A DNA stretch of 64,000 nucleotides from Callorhinus ursinus (Eukaryota > Chordata > Mammalia > Carnivora > Otariidae). Within the stretch, counting starts at the first letter, position 1; each line of letters begins with the position of its first letter. Both the position numbers and the translations under genes were made by a program. The notes beneath the pieces are model-generated. The model did no database searches and was not told the origin of the DNA. It was given only the letters and a program-made list of their open reading frames with translations. The stretch lies in contig NW_020312785.1 in NCBI RefSeq assembly GCF_003265705.1, positions 21,216,169-21,280,168 on the forward strand, read 5' to 3'. This document shows, piece by piece, positions 32,590-44,300 of this stretch.

Positions 32590-33745
32590 CCCCCTAACTC
32601 CTCACTCTTCCCCCAATAACAAATTTATCTTAATCGAATCTTTACATCTTCCGCTCCAAATACAAATGATGCCCTTCTTCCTGGTGGAGTCCAGTGCACT
32701 CCATCCACTATCCTATAGTATCAAAGGCTCTCTCTTCCTATAAATATGCTTTGTCTTGTATTTCTCATTCTGAAAATGCCTTTTCTTAACACAGCACCTC
32801 CTTCCAAATTTACTACTATGATGACTTACCGAAGGAAATAAAGACCATGAATGGTCAATTAATTATCGGATTAATGATTGTTTCAGTCTTTTCTCCCTTG
32901 CCCTCCCTATTTTTCATAAGCATTAGTCAATATCAGTTTCTCCCCAGTTAGGATACTTTAGGTCTCTGTCCCAGTTCTCTTCAGTATTCCTCTGTCTGCC
33001 CGTGAATGTTCTTTCCATGGCCCTCTTCCTTTCTCTTCTCATTTTAAAATTTTCCCTTGTGATCACTTTACTTTGTTTTTAACTACCATTCTTAACCACC
33101 TACTGCCCTCAGAAGAAATGAGCACTCCCGAAATCCTGGTATCAGACTTCTAGCTTCCAAAACTGTGAGGCAGTAAATTTCAGTTGTTTGAAGCCACTCA
33201 ATTGGTGGTATTTTGTTATGACAGTCTTAAAACACCAATACACACCACCCCCCTCTATTGAGAATTTGGGGAACTAAATGCAGCACAAGCTTCTCAGCAT
33301 GATACATAAAGGCCACCTATAACCATTTCTTGCTTTACTCTTCACTTTCATTGATTACCACCTCCACGCCACTTTTCCTACTTAATGTACCACAAGCACA
33401 ATCCTGTGAGTCTTTCCCCTGGCACCCCTGCTCTCCCACCCTTCCACAGCATATACCTTTCACTTTGTAATACCCACTCCTTCTTGCTTGAGAGGTAAGT
33501 GACTTGTTCTACAAAAGCCAGTCCAGATTTCATTTCTTCTTTGATGTCTTCCTTGACCCCTCTTCTGCAATCGCCCATCCATCTGTAGTTTCATTTACTG
33601 TCTTCTGTCTGTGCCTGTTATAAGACTGGGTTTGGGAAGGTGTTTATTTATCTCAGCATCCTTCACCTCGAACACGGGGATGGCCTAGAACAGTTAGTGA
33701 CTTTATCATTCAATTTAATTCAACAAACATTTGTGTACTTATATG
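32590..33745 (+). repeat. Probable L2 fragments around an LTR piece
   Basis: Pyrimidine-rich L2-like sequence at 32590-33060 and 33245-33745. The right part has 'cagcatgatacataaaggcc', 'ctttcccctggcacccctgc', and the end-like 'tttatttatctcagcatcct' and 'ggcctagaacagttagtgac'. An MLT1 3' end lies between. Opposed open frames at 32315-32597 and 33378-33578 are chance. Confidence 0.5.
33115..33240 (+). repeat. MLT1-type LTR 3' end
   Basis: 'tcagacttctagcttccaaa', 'actgtgaggcagtaaatttc' and 'gtggtattttgttatgacag' are the 3' end of a MaLR LTR in sense. Confidence 0.65.
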
Positions 33746-34675
33746 TCCAAGCAATCTGATTTCAGGTCTAAGAAACAAGAATGAGGCAATCTTCTGTATA
33801 AAGGGTTTGGTGTTTAATAATAGGTTAAAGCCTATTATAAAGTATAAACAAGTATGTAATATAGTGTGTAGTATTCAAGCAGTGACAAGTAGAAAAACAG
33901 ATCAATTCGAAATCAAAGCCAGTGTCCTTTATGAACAATACTAAAATTTATTGACTCATTAAAAGTACTTGGCAATTTTAATTTGTCGTTAGCTATTGTC
34001 TATGCAGGATTTTTTAAAAAATAATTGTGAGTCTTCATTAATAAAATAAACATATAGATTTAAGTGCTAACTTGTTCAATATAGACTGCTAACATCATAA
34101 ATATTTTATCCAAAGTCGATCATGGTGGTGCCAAGCATCAGTCAGCCAGGTTGTGGTCTGAGTAATCAGCTGTTAGGTACAGAGTGCTCAGAAGCAATAC
34201 TAAGAGAAGAGCTTTTTACTTATTTATTTTTCTTTTTTTGTGTGTGAGAAGAGCTTTTTAAAGGTTTTAGTTTTTTTTTAGAAATTTAAAGTAGCAACAA
34301 TTCTCAAGAATTTCACCATAGTTATTAGATTTTTCAAGGCATCCCCAGTATATGTGGCTCATAAAGACTAGTAGACTTGAGAATAAGAGGATGCAAAGAC
34401 CATAATTAAGGGTATTTTGGGTGCATCTTAGCCAATTGTTCCAGATTCCAGAAATGTAATTTCCTAGAGGCATACTCAGTGTAGATCAACTCACTTGGCA
34501 CTCTCTACAACTGCTGCTTCAACAGTAGCAATATATTTAGACCTGCAGTCATTCATATGAATAAGTTATTTGTTTGGAATTTTCATCCTGGAAAAAAAAT
34601 GTATTTAAATATTATTTGAATGAGAGCAAGTTTGATGCAGAGTTGCAGGCAGTACATGGATTACAAATATAAACA
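33746..34675. other. Unassigned AT-rich sequence
   Basis: No recognised gene or repeat. The 68-codon minus frame 34267-34473 is chance. Confidence 0.45.
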
Positions 34676-35150
34676 GTGGGCCTTCACACATCAGAAACAA
34701 TCATTGTATCTGAATTGTTTCTCATTCAAAGGTCACACACAGATCACTTAAACTGTGACTCCATTTTAATTGTGGTTGCTGTTAACATATATCAATGCTG
34801 TTTAATCCTTCTTACATATTTCATGATCATAGATTTCTACAGGGCTTTCCAATACTGCCTGTCAATCCTACTACTTTCCTCTTGTGAGTTCTCTTTTTCC
34901 ACTCTTTTACAACCATTCCAAACCTTTCATGTCCTACCACCCCCCTTAGTATATAGCCCAGTCTTTTATTTCATAAAGATAGCACTATGCTCAGCTACCA
35001 CTTACAAAATTGACTAATTGACTTGTATCTCTATGTATTTGTCCTCTTCAAGCTTTCTAAAAGAACTGTCTGCCTTTCCAAGCTTTGAAAATCTTAGGTC
35101 ATTGATTACTAGTCTCTCTCCAGTATATTAAGCCTTACTGTCTCTGTTAG
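34676..35150 (+). repeat. Possible L2 fragment
   Basis: C/T-rich with 'cttttacaaccattccaaac' and 'ttcaagctttctaaaagaac', then 'tgtctgcctttcc', resembling an L2 coding segment ('ctcctcgaaagagttgtcta' in my memory of the consensus). The 113-codon frame 34676-35017 spans it but has no recognisable reverse-transcriptase motif. Confidence 0.4.
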
Positions 35151-35153
35151 AAT

Positions 35154-35293
35154 CTTCCTTCCTTCCTTCCTTCCTTCCTTCCTTCCTTCCTTCCTTCCTT
35201 NNNNNNNNNNCTTCCTTCCTTCCTTCCTTCCTTCCTTCCTTCCTTCCTTCCTTCCTTCCTTCCTCCCATCCGTCCATCCATTCATCCATCCAT
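35154..35293 (+). repeat. (TTCC)n microsatellite with a 10-N assembly gap
   Basis: CTTCC/TTCC units run at about 35154-35264, with N bases at 35201-35210, then degrade into CATC units to 35293. The gap means the real array length is unknown. Confidence 0.95.
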
Positions 35294-35294
35294 T

Positions 35295-35400
35295 GAAAAT
35301 TCACTTGAGAGTATTATTCTAATTGTTGATACAGTGTAGTAGATGAGGGTCCCTGCCCTCAGGTAGCTGGCCACCCAGTGGGGTCCACTGAAATATATCT
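35295..35400 (-). repeat. L2 3' end, antisense
   Basis: 'gttgatacagtgtagtagat' then 'gagggtccctgccctcaggt' resembles the reversed L2 3' terminus. Short and diverged. Confidence 0.45.
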
Positions 35401-35576
35401 ACTGGATCCTTCCCATCAGCCTGTACACAAACTTTAGTCTCTCTTATTTAAAAATAAAACAAACACACACTAATTCTACATTTTCCTCTAGTTATGTCTT
35501 ATCTCTTTTCTTGAATTCAAAGGTAAACTTTTATTAAGTTGTTAAATTCATGAGCTTCCTTTTTTCATTCCCCCAC

Positions 35577-36092
35577 TGTGATGTTTAATTTTAAGTGTCA
35601 GCTTGACTGGGCTAAGGGACATCTAGATAGTTGGTAAAACATTATTTCTGGGTGTGTCTGTGATGGTGTTTCCAGAAAAAAATTAACATTTGAATCTGTA
35701 GCCTGAGTAAAGAAAATCGCCCTCACCATTGTGGGTGGGCATCATCCAAGCCACCAAAGGTCTGAATAAAATACAAAAGTGGAGGAAGGATAAATTTTTC
35801 TACCTGAGCTGGGTCATTCATCTTTTCCTGCCCTTCGACTTTGGTGCTCCTTGTTCTTGGGCCTTCAGACTCAGACCAGGACATAGACCATTGGTTTTCC
35901 TGGGTTTTAGGCCTTTAAGTTTGGACTGGAAATATACTACCAGCTTTCCTGGGTCTCCACGTTATAGATAGCAGACTGTGGGACTTCTCAGTGTCCATAA
36001 TTACATAAGCCAATCCCTCATAATAAATTTCTTTCTGTATATCTCTCTATATATCCTGTTGATTCTGTTTCTTTGGAGACCTCTAACATGCC
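35577..36092 (+). repeat. Ancient LTR-like element
   Basis: Well-kept landmarks: 'gtgatgtttaattttaagtg', 'tcagcttgactgggctaagg', 'ctgggtgtgtctgtgatggt', 'atttgaatctgtagcctgag', 'tcctgggtctccacgttata' and 'ataagccaatccctcataat', then a TATA-rich stretch and 'gttgattctgtttctttgga'. A reversed copy of the same family is at 55722-56043. I recognise the family as a common old mammalian repeat, most likely an LTR, but do not assign its name. Confidence 0.65.
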
Positions 36093-36192
36093 CACTTATC
36101 CTTCAGTTCATTTCAACCTGATTTTTATCTTCAGCATGTTACAAAAAGTACAAAAGTACTTTAGCTAGAAACAAACAGTCCCTACTTTGCAA

Positions 36193-36232
36193 ACATAAAT
36201 AAATAAATAAATAAATAAACAAATAAACAAAA
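36193..36232 (+). repeat. (AAAT)n microsatellite
   Basis: AAATAAAT units grading into AAAC units. Confidence 0.9.
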
Positions 36233-36239
36233 ATACTTA

Positions 36240-37345
36240 TCTGTGTTTCTGGCATTGTTATGTCAATTCTTTAATGCCTATCTCTTCTTACCAATTCTTT
36301 GGTGTTCCTAATTTCTCTCAAGTCCTCTTACCTTTTAAGTTACATTCTCTCTGTGTTTATTCCTACACCAATGACCTTTATTAATACCTTGAGCCACACT
36401 GACCTCAAGCTTCTTCTTTAAGAACCAATTCTATAGGTCAAATTAAGCACCTAATACTTATACTTGAATGTCACAGAGACACTTCAAACTTACTCATTCG
36501 ATGTTTAGTGCATGATCTTCCCTACCAACCTTGGGTATTTCAAGAGTCTTTCTATTTAATTATAAACATGACCTCAATCCATCCTTTTCCTTAATCCAGA
36601 AATTTAAGAGTGACTTTTAAAATGCTCCTCATGTTCACTTTCTGTATTGGATCAAGTATATCTAATCATTTTCTTATCTTCATTTTTTTGTGTTATACCA
36701 GTTGAGCAAACCACTGTTATAATGTCAAGGGATTATGATATATTTAATCTTCTCTCATTAAATGTGTTTGACTTTCTTCACTTTGTTCTCCACAAGGACT
36801 ATACCAGACTGATAAGTCAGATGAAAACATCTGATTATGTTAGTGTCATGGTAAATACTCTTTGGAAACTTCCCATTTCTTCCAAGTTCCTACATTGTCT
36901 TCAGGTCCCATCATTCCTCTGTCTCCTTCATTATACACCAAATACATTGACCTTCCTATCCATAACTTTTCGCTTTACTGAGGACTTTCTTCTCCATTCT
37001 ACCACTGTGTTTATATATATATATATATATAAAACCATACTCATTTTTAGTTCTCAGCTTTAGTCTTTAATTTATACAACATTAATGCTATGTGCAGGCA
37101 TTTGTCTATCTTAACCCTCTAAACTAAGATGAGCCCTCCTCCTGCATATTCCAAAGCCATGCATCTTCATAGCACAGATTACATTTGCAATTAACTAACA
37201 ATATAAATTGTGTCATTTATCATCTAGAATATAAATTCTCTAAGAGCAGGCATCCTTGCCCATTTTCTTATGAGTATATTTTTTATCAGAGCAACATGTG
37301 AAATGCTTGGTACATCAGAAGTGTTCAAAATAAATGTATAATGAC
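36240..37345 (+). repeat. L2 LINE fragment
   Basis: In order: 'accaatgacctttattaata', 'tgaatgtcacagagacactt', 'caaacttactcattcgatg', 'cttcaggtcccatcattcct', 'gaatataaattctctaagag', 'caggcatccttgcccat' and 'ttggtacatcagaagtgttc', ending 'aaaataaatg'. This is the L2 3' half, ending with its terminus. The longest open frame of the window (36647-37063, 138 codons) lies inside it, ends in Tyr/Ile codons from a (TA)n tract (37012-37030), and is not a gene. Confidence 0.6.
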
Positions 37346-37496
37346 TGAGCAGAAAATAAAATAATGTCATCAGAGAAAATGTAGTAAAAACCTTATAATG
37401 AGATCTGAGTTGTTCCTAAAGCTAGAGGAAAATATATTTACTTAAAATTTCTCAGTGAATTGTGCAATTTTTTTTTTTTTAATATAAAAGTGACTA

Positions 37497-37615
37497 GGGG
37501 TGCCCGGGTGGCTCAGACAGGTAAGTGTCTGACCCTTGATCTCAGCTCCGGTCTTGATCTTGAGGTCATGGGCTTGGGCGTGGAGCCCACTTTAAAAAAA
37601 GGGGGACTAAAGCAT
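37497..37615 (+). repeat. Older SINEC-type SINE, short form
   Basis: 'ggggtgcccgggtggctcag' head, 'tctgacccttgatctcagct' and 'gtcttgatcttgaggtcatg', ending in an A/G-rich tail. Short body as at 2904-3057. Confidence 0.85.
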
Positions 37616-39308
37616 TCTAGAGATAGTTTTCCATTCCCCGGCATCTGATTTATTGGCTCAATTATTTATTACCAGAATAATTAAGATCAATTAATGAAAT
37701 CAGCTAGATATAAAAATATCCTAGCAAGGTTTTATATTATCTTACTGAATTATTCTTCATTTCATAAACAATAGCAGGTAGCAGCTTTTCAGGTATTACT
37801 CATAGAGTCTACATTATTTAGGTTTTTTAATTTCCTACATGAAGAAGTCGGTATATTAGAAAATTTTGACATTCAATAGCAGTAACCCAAATTGAACTCA
37901 ACTGCTATTATAGCTTTTCTATTTTTGTCATATTAAAAATATTTATGTCAGTCTAATAATTAAAAGTGGGTCTGGAGGTGTAGAGCAGGAAATTCAGTGT
38001 ACATTTCCAGGATCTGTTCAGCAGCTCCTTAATGTCAGGGCCCTGGGTCTGTTGTCTCAGGTGCCACATTTCATAAAACTCCATCCAAGGCAGAAATTAG
38101 AGAAAGTCAGACAGCACAAAAACCCCTACCTTTTCTATCCTCTCTCTTTTTATCAGGAAGACAGTATTTCTCAGAAGTGCTTATTGTATTTTCCCTTATC
38201 TCTCATTGAGATGACTTGTTCACACTGACAAAGTCTAGCTGCTAGAGGCTGGAAAAGTGGATCTGAATTTAAGGCTTTTACAGCCTCTATAGCAGGAGAC
38301 AGGCAGATGGGCTGGCAAAGGCTATTAAGGGGACATCCACAATGATCCTTCCCTATGTAAAACACATATTAATGTTTACAAGTTTAAAAATATAAATCTG
38401 AATACAGAAAATTTAAATTACCTATCCTCTCACAATCCAGGGATAAACATGATAAATTAATACATACCTGCTTTGATTTCTGTTTCATCTTATCTAAATT
38501 TATCTTATATATTATTTTCTTATGTTGTTTAATGATATTTATTGTAAAGGCTATACTTCCATTTTACAGATATACAATTCAATTAACTGTTGTATAATTT
38601 ATTATTAAATTAAAAGTTTTCTGATTTACACGTGGTATGGCAAATGACTAGATTGCTTATTCAATTTTGTATTTTGTTTACTAGTTTTACCAGGAATAAA
38701 TAACAAGAGATACTGATTTAAAAGGATGCATGCTACTGAATCTTAATATTCCATAATGCTATATATGAATATGTGTATTAATTACTTTAATATAATGTAC
38801 AATCTTTTTAAGACTAAAATGACTTTGTGTAAAGGAATATTCAAGATAAGTGCTTTTTTTGCTCATATTCTGTCACCATGGCCCTAGAGAGTAGGGCTGT
38901 CAGTATAGAGGGCTGAAAAGTGGGAACACTGAGCCACAGATGATTATTTTCAGGCCCAGAAACCTAATGGGATTTGCCATGCTGAGTTTTGAACTTACTT
39001 GGGATAAGTGACTCCTTTTTTCCTTCCAGTATTCTTTTCTAGAGTGGTCATGCCTACCCAATGCCCAGTCTACCATTATATTTTGGAAGCAGATAACTTG
39101 TTTCCAATTTCACAAGTCTACAGATTGGAGAGGAATTTTTTTCCCAGGTTGAATTATACTCAGAGTCTCACCATATCTGACTTAGATGGTTTAGAAGGTG
39201 AAATTTGGGACTTAAGAGTTGATGTTGAAATGAATTGCTTTTGGGGATGTCACATTGTTGTGAAAGCATTTTGCATTGGGAAAGGCATGGATTTGGGGGC
39301 AGAGGGTA
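37616..39308. other. Unassigned sequence with one half of a split repeat
   Basis: No gene; the 114-codon frame 39008-39352 runs into an LTR and has no domain. Contains the split-repeat copy at 38610-38653. Confidence 0.4.
38610..38653 (+). repeat. Unclassified split repeat, copy 1
   Basis: Twenty-eight bases at 38610-38637 match 41086-41113 with one mismatch, and 14 bases at 38640-38653 match 41148-41161 exactly. The two parts are 2 bases apart here and 34 apart in copy 2. Confidence 0.75.
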
Positions 39309-39780
39309 GGTGGGTTGAATTGTGTTCCCAAAAAGTTGTGTTCAAGTCCTAACTCCCAATACTTGTACGTGGAACCTTATTTGGAAATGAGGTCCTTGTA
39401 GATGTAATCAAATTAATATGAGATCATACAGAATTAATTAGAGTGGGCCCCCATCCAGTGACTTGTGTCTTTATAAGAAAAAGGAGGGGGAGATTTAAAC
39501 ATAGAGACATACAGACCCATAGAGAGGACAGCCATGTGGCAGTGGAGGCCAAGATTGGAACAGTGCAAACCGAGAGATGTCCAAGATTGCCAATGACCAG
39601 GAGAAACTAGAAAAAGCAAGGAAGCCTTCTTCCCTCTAGCTTTCAGAGGGAGCATGGCCCTGCCGACACTTTTATTTCAGACTTCTAGCCTACAAAACTG
39701 TGAGAGAATCAACTTCTGTTGTCTAAGTCACCCAGTTTGTGGTAGTTTGTCACAGCAGCCTTAGGAAAGGAATACAGATT
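39309..39780 (+). repeat. MLT1-type (MaLR) solo LTR, near full length
   Basis: 'gggttgaattgtgttcccaa', 'aaatgaggtccttgtagatg', 'ttgtgtctttataagaaaaa', 'ccatgtggcagtggaggcca', 'atggccctgccgacactttt', 'cagacttctagcctacaaaa' and 'gtggtagtttgtcacagcag', ending 'aggaaaggaatacaga'. It is the best-preserved MaLR LTR in the window; no internal genes. The minus frame 39434-39655 lies inside it. Confidence 0.82.
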
Positions 39781-40341
39781 TAGTTAATTCATTCAAATTT
39801 AGTTTTGAACAAACATACCATAAAAAAAAAAGTCACCTTAAAAAAACATATAAAAATTTAAACCAACCCTCAGGATATTGTTCTAAATTTGGAGCATTGG
39901 AACTTTTAACTTTTTATGTGTTTATAACTTGTCACATTTGTTTCGAGAAAAAATTCAGAAAATTAACAGTGTGTCTCTTAACGTCAAATCATGTATGAGC
40001 TCTTCGGTAGAACTCATCGGTATGGTTGTTGGTTTTTGTATTTTGAGGACTATTAATTTGCATTGTAGGTGTTAAATAGAGTGGCATCATGGAGGGTTGA
40101 AACAGTTAGGAGGGACAAGATTGATATAAACTGAATAGCTAGGGTGGATTTTTTATAGACTTGAGGTGGAGGATTAAAAAAGTGGGAGAAGAGAGGGGAG
40201 AATAGGGACGGCAGGGAAGATATCGTGTCTTACTCATCAGAAACTCTATGAACAAGGCTGAATGGACTGGGCCTTTTATCTTATGTCAGTGGGCATTAAA
40301 GAAATCAACTTTTCTTTTTCGTTAGTTATAGTTAATTTTGC

Positions 40342-40365
40342 ATTGGGAAACGCAAATTTCCCAAT
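40342..40365. repeat. Perfect 9-bp inverted repeat, 6-nt loop
   Basis: ATTGGGAAA (40342-40350) and TTTCCCAAT (40357-40365) around CGCAAA. Each arm contains TGGGAA, the core bound by RBPJ (CSL). A functional role is only a guess. Confidence 0.6.
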
Positions 40366-41085
40366 TTTATTTAATTTTCTGTACTATTCAATTTAATGTT
40401 AATTACCAATTCAGATGATTCAGGTTCTCAATTATATTTTTTGTTCTCGTTAATTGGAATTCACTATTAATTATAAAGGGGACCAGAGAAATTATTTAAT
40501 TTTAGTTCTTTGCCTATATTTAATTATTTTTCCAGGTACATATTTATTTATACTTGATATGGATAAAGTGCTTCAAAATATAAAAAAAGTGAACACACGC
40601 ATTGTAATAATTAATCCTCTATACTGTATTTAAAAAATTTCTGCTTTTTATAAATATATATAATTATGTCAAATGTTGGCCTGATCTTGAATTTTCTTGT
40701 ATAATCTCACCTTTTTCTATGAAAATGTATTTCCAAAGTACAGAGTGAAATAAATTTGGCAGGTCTATTCCCACGTACTGTTATGTATGAAAATCATATT
40801 TTAGAGAGGTAGATGATCTCCTCAAAGAGCAAAATCTCAAAGTTTCTTGCAAAAGTAACTGAGGAGGTTTGAATGGTGGTTAAGTACTTTTCAGCTTACC
40901 TTGTGTGAGCAGTTGTCAGTGAGTCATCTGTGTTTCTTAATACCTTTAAAAACCTTGCAAATGACAACACTGTAAGGTCGTGTAGACTTTATATTTGTGA
41001 ATATTGGAGTAGAAAGATGGAATCATATATTTCCTTCTCAAAATTGTTCAAAATGAAAGGTTATATGAAGGAGAAAAATACATGG

Positions 41086-41161
41086 TTAAAAGTTTTCTGA
41101 TTTACACATGGTATTAACTATTTGAATAGATAAATTAGTATGAAATAGCAAATGACTAGAT
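41086..41161 (+). repeat. Unclassified split repeat, copy 2
   Basis: Counterpart of 38610-38653, with 34 extra bases between the two matching parts. Short 'gtat' words at both edges of the extra stretch suggest that copy 1 lost it by a microhomology deletion. Confidence 0.75.
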
Positions 41162-42320
41162 AATGTATGATTTGATAGAGAAAATATACCTACAGTGTAC
41201 ATAATATATTTTTACAACATTTTATGAAAGTTAAATTATCGAAGTTTAATATCTTAGTTGTCACATATATTTGTTAGTAGAATAGCACTTCAGTAATTTG
41301 AAATTGAACATACTATTGTTCTCTTAAAGTTTGTATATTTAATAATTAGAAAGCAGTAACATTTACAGCATTTTAAATCTTTAACTGAATGAATGATAGT
41401 GAAATTTAATTAATCTCTTTAATTATAAGAGCCATTAGTTGTGCCTCCTTAAAGAAAATGAATTAAGCCTCCCACACATAAACAATATAAAACTGAAATA
41501 TCCAGAAATTTTGTTTTTAAAATCTCTATGATACTGAAATTATGAAAGGATTTATCACTGGAACCTATCAATAAGCCAAGCTATAACTGGTTTTGATTTT
41601 TCTCTACATGCTTTATCTAAACATCACATTTTAAATCATTCAGTAGAAATTGAATTTCTACAGAATGAATTCCAAACAAGCTGTATCCTAGTATCCCTCC
41701 CTTTGAAGATTCATGTATTGTTAATTTTTTAAAACTTTGTGTTTTCCTGATGCCTCAACAGCCCCACAAATAGGCTGTGAGTAGTTTGCTCAAGTGACTA
41801 GGTGTGCCAATGTGATAAAGCTGGTCACTTGCCCTCTCCAGTTTGTGATCTAGTGACATTCAAATGCACTAGTGAAGTCCATCATGCCTTTTGCTTATGT
41901 CCTCCACCCTGATCCCCCATAAAGATACTTGCCCACTGGCCTTCACTCTCGCAACACTCCACCTGCTTCGTTGAGCCCAATCCTTGGGTGCTTCTCCCAC
42001 ATGGTTCCTTGCATGATGTGCCAGCCCTGCTTCCCTCTTCTAGAACCTGTTAATATGAAAAAATCTTTTGTGCTGCAGTGTTACTCTACATTGGCACCAG
42101 ATTGATCATCAAAACCTCCATTTTTTTAAAACCTCCATTTTTAAGTAATAGAATTATTCCTTATAATACAATACACCTAAATGATTTGATATGAATCTTG
42201 GGTGAATAGGACATTTGCCATGACAAATAGGAAAATAAACAGCATCTTTTATGCCTCTTCACCATTACATTTACTTCCTTACTAATGTGTTCTATGAGGA
42301 TCTTAAACAAGTAGCTCAAA

Positions 42321-42389
42321 TGTATTTGCCAATTAATAAATAAATGGCTGATAAATAAATACATGTATTGGCCAATTAATAAATAAATG
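42321..42389 (+). repeat. 43-bp-period tandem duplication
   Basis: A 26-bp unit at 42321-42346 recurs at 42364-42389 with one mismatch. Both contain CCAATTAATAAATAAATG. It explains the repeated residues in the minus-strand frame 42161-42415. Confidence 0.85.
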
Positions 42390-42834
42390 AATAACCATTG
42401 AGCATCTTTTTTCATGTTAGCATGATTCTGGGAGGGTAGAGTATTAAATGAAGAGATAAGGTTACTGACGTATGACCAAGCCTGGTATCATCCAGAAACA
42501 GAAAAAGACAGCAACAGGGAAATAGGTAATATGGCTGGAGGAAAGAATGTGAGGAAAAGAGATGAGATGAGAGAGGTAAGTAGAGCTAAATTTAGGTTTT
42601 TCCAGTCTGGTGCTAGGGATGGTTTATAGATGTTCTGAGTGATCCCTTCCCCAAACCTTGGGGATGAAATGAGATTAAAGGCATACCTAGTATGCATCCT
42701 GTCAGCCCTGTGTAGCCTGTGGGGATCTGGGCCAGCTGGAGACTTGAAGTCTGGTTTCCTTTGATCTCAAGGAACCCCCACTTTACTCTAGGATGTCATA
42801 TAAATATTATCATTTTCTAATTGTACTGTGACAA

Positions 42835-43320
42835 AAAGATCTGAGAAGCATCAAATAGACTTTTTGACCAATTTAAGGAGTCTGGATATTATTCTCACTG
42901 TAGTGTAAAGCCAAAGAAAGGTTGCAACCGATGGAATAAAATAATCTGATTGATGTTTTCAAAGATCTCACTTTCTGCTTTTAGAGAAGAGTTAAAAAAA
43001 AAAAAAGAAAAAGGAAGCAGGGAGACCAATTAGAAACCTTTTGAAGTAGTCTATTCCAGGGTTTCTCAAAATGTGGTCTAAGGTCCAGTAGCATTGACAT
43101 CATCTGAGATCTTGTTAGAAATGAAAATTTTCAGCCCCATCTCCTCTCCCAGACTTACATTAATCTATGGTTTAACAAGACTTCCAGGTAATTCTGATGC
43201 TCACAAAATTTTGAAAACTGTTCTAATCCAGGAATGATGGCTTGGGTGAAATGGTAGCTATAGAGATAGAGAGAGAATTAAATAGATTTCATGGCTTTTT
43301 TTGAAGTGAGGTCAACAATT
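42835..43320 (-). repeat. L2 fragment, antisense, split by MER5
   Basis: 'aggagtctggatattattct', 'ggaataaaataatctgattg', 'agcagggagaccaattagaa' and, after the MER5 element, 'atgatggcttgggtgaaatg' together keep the reversed L2 order. An A-rich patch interrupts at 42995-43010. Confidence 0.65.
43057..43220 (+). repeat. MER5A-like hAT-Charlie DNA transposon
   Basis: Starts 'cagggtttctcaaaatgtgg', passes 'atcttgttagaaatgaaaat' and 'gtttaacaagacttccaggt', and ends 'ttttgaaaactg', which is the inverted terminal repeat. Flanking 8-bp words GTCTATTC (43049-43056) and TTCTAATC (43221-43228) agree at 6 of 8, as expected for an old hAT target duplication. Non-autonomous. Confidence 0.85.
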
Positions 43321-43984
43321 AATACTGCAGTGTCAAAATATGAACCCTAACAATGTCCTGATTCCAGTGGATACTATTAAATAATTTTTAACAGGAAAAA
43401 TCAAAATTTCCTGGCATGAATTTACATAATATACATGTTTATATATGTACATATTGTTTGTATTTACACATGTGTGTATAGAATATATTTAATATATATC
43501 TAATGTGTATTCATAGGTGTGTACACACACACAAATACACACTTTTTTTTTTAAGAGAAGTCATCTTGATTAATCTATTTGGGCACAGACCCAAACCAAG
43601 CATTTATTCAGCAGCAAGGATTCTGTTGTGTAGAGATGACAGATACTGAGGCCAACACCAAAATTCTCTTGCATGGTCACATCTATTATGCTTGATAGTA
43701 CATGATTTGTGGTTTCATTTGAGTACTAATGGGAGCATGCTAACTGTTTCAAAGGAACTTCTTGGGAAGAATCTTGATGGTACCTACCTGATCAAGAATA
43801 CAAATTATTTAATTTTCATAACAGAACTTGAACTTTGATGCTTACTTATAGTACCTTTATTTACAGTTATGTAAAGTTCAAGTCTACTGTGACCTGAACC
43901 TCAAATTAGGGACTACCGGTCTCTTATGAAAAGTGGCAAATGAATGGTCTAGATAGTAAATGCTGCAAATTCTTAAAGTCAGCT

Positions 43985-44300
43985 AACAGTCTGGTTGCAG
44001 ATTGGCAGAGAAGGCATTCTGATTATGAGAGCTATGGACAGGGCTTTGAAGGAATCAGGAGTGAATAGGCTGACAGAAGACATGGATCACAAAATACAGC
44101 AGTTGAAAAGTGGGGAGGTGAGTATGATCACAGTGTGATCCTTTAGAACACACAGACTGTTCTAGACTAAACCACTGTGTTTGTGTAGGGGAGTGATAGG
44201 GACAAGATCGGGCCATTAGTCTGGAAATACAGTTTCAAAGAGTGTGCTAGTTTAAGGAGATATCCTGGGAAGCTTTTAAGATTTCTGCAGTAGGGATTTC
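43985..44300 (-). repeat. Probable L2 fragment, antisense
   Basis: 'agagaaggcattctgattat', 'ggacagggctttgaaggaat' and 'gggagtgatagggacaagat' resemble the reversed L2 region just before its 3' part. Confidence 0.4.

Larger units (their letters stand above)
39781..42320. other. Unassigned AT-rich sequence, partly enhancer-like
   Basis: No gene. 40300-40560 is rich in TTAATTA-type words and has an inverted repeat (listed). 41086-41161 holds split-repeat copy 2. 41800-42060 is less AT-rich and could be an old LTR remnant, which I cannot name. Confidence 0.4.

Noticed and set aside
34676..35017. 113-codon open frame
   Set aside because: C/T-rich, probably L2-derived sequence; no recognisable motif.
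36647..37063. 138-codon open frame, the longest in the window
   Set aside because: It lies in an L2 remnant, does not show reverse-transcriptase motifs, and its end is coded by a (TA)n tract.
39008..39352. 114-codon open frame
   Set aside because: Runs from unique sequence into an MLT1 LTR; no domain.
41800..42060. Possible solo LTR with a TATA-like 'ccataaagata'
   Set aside because: No terminal motif or flanking duplication could be defined.
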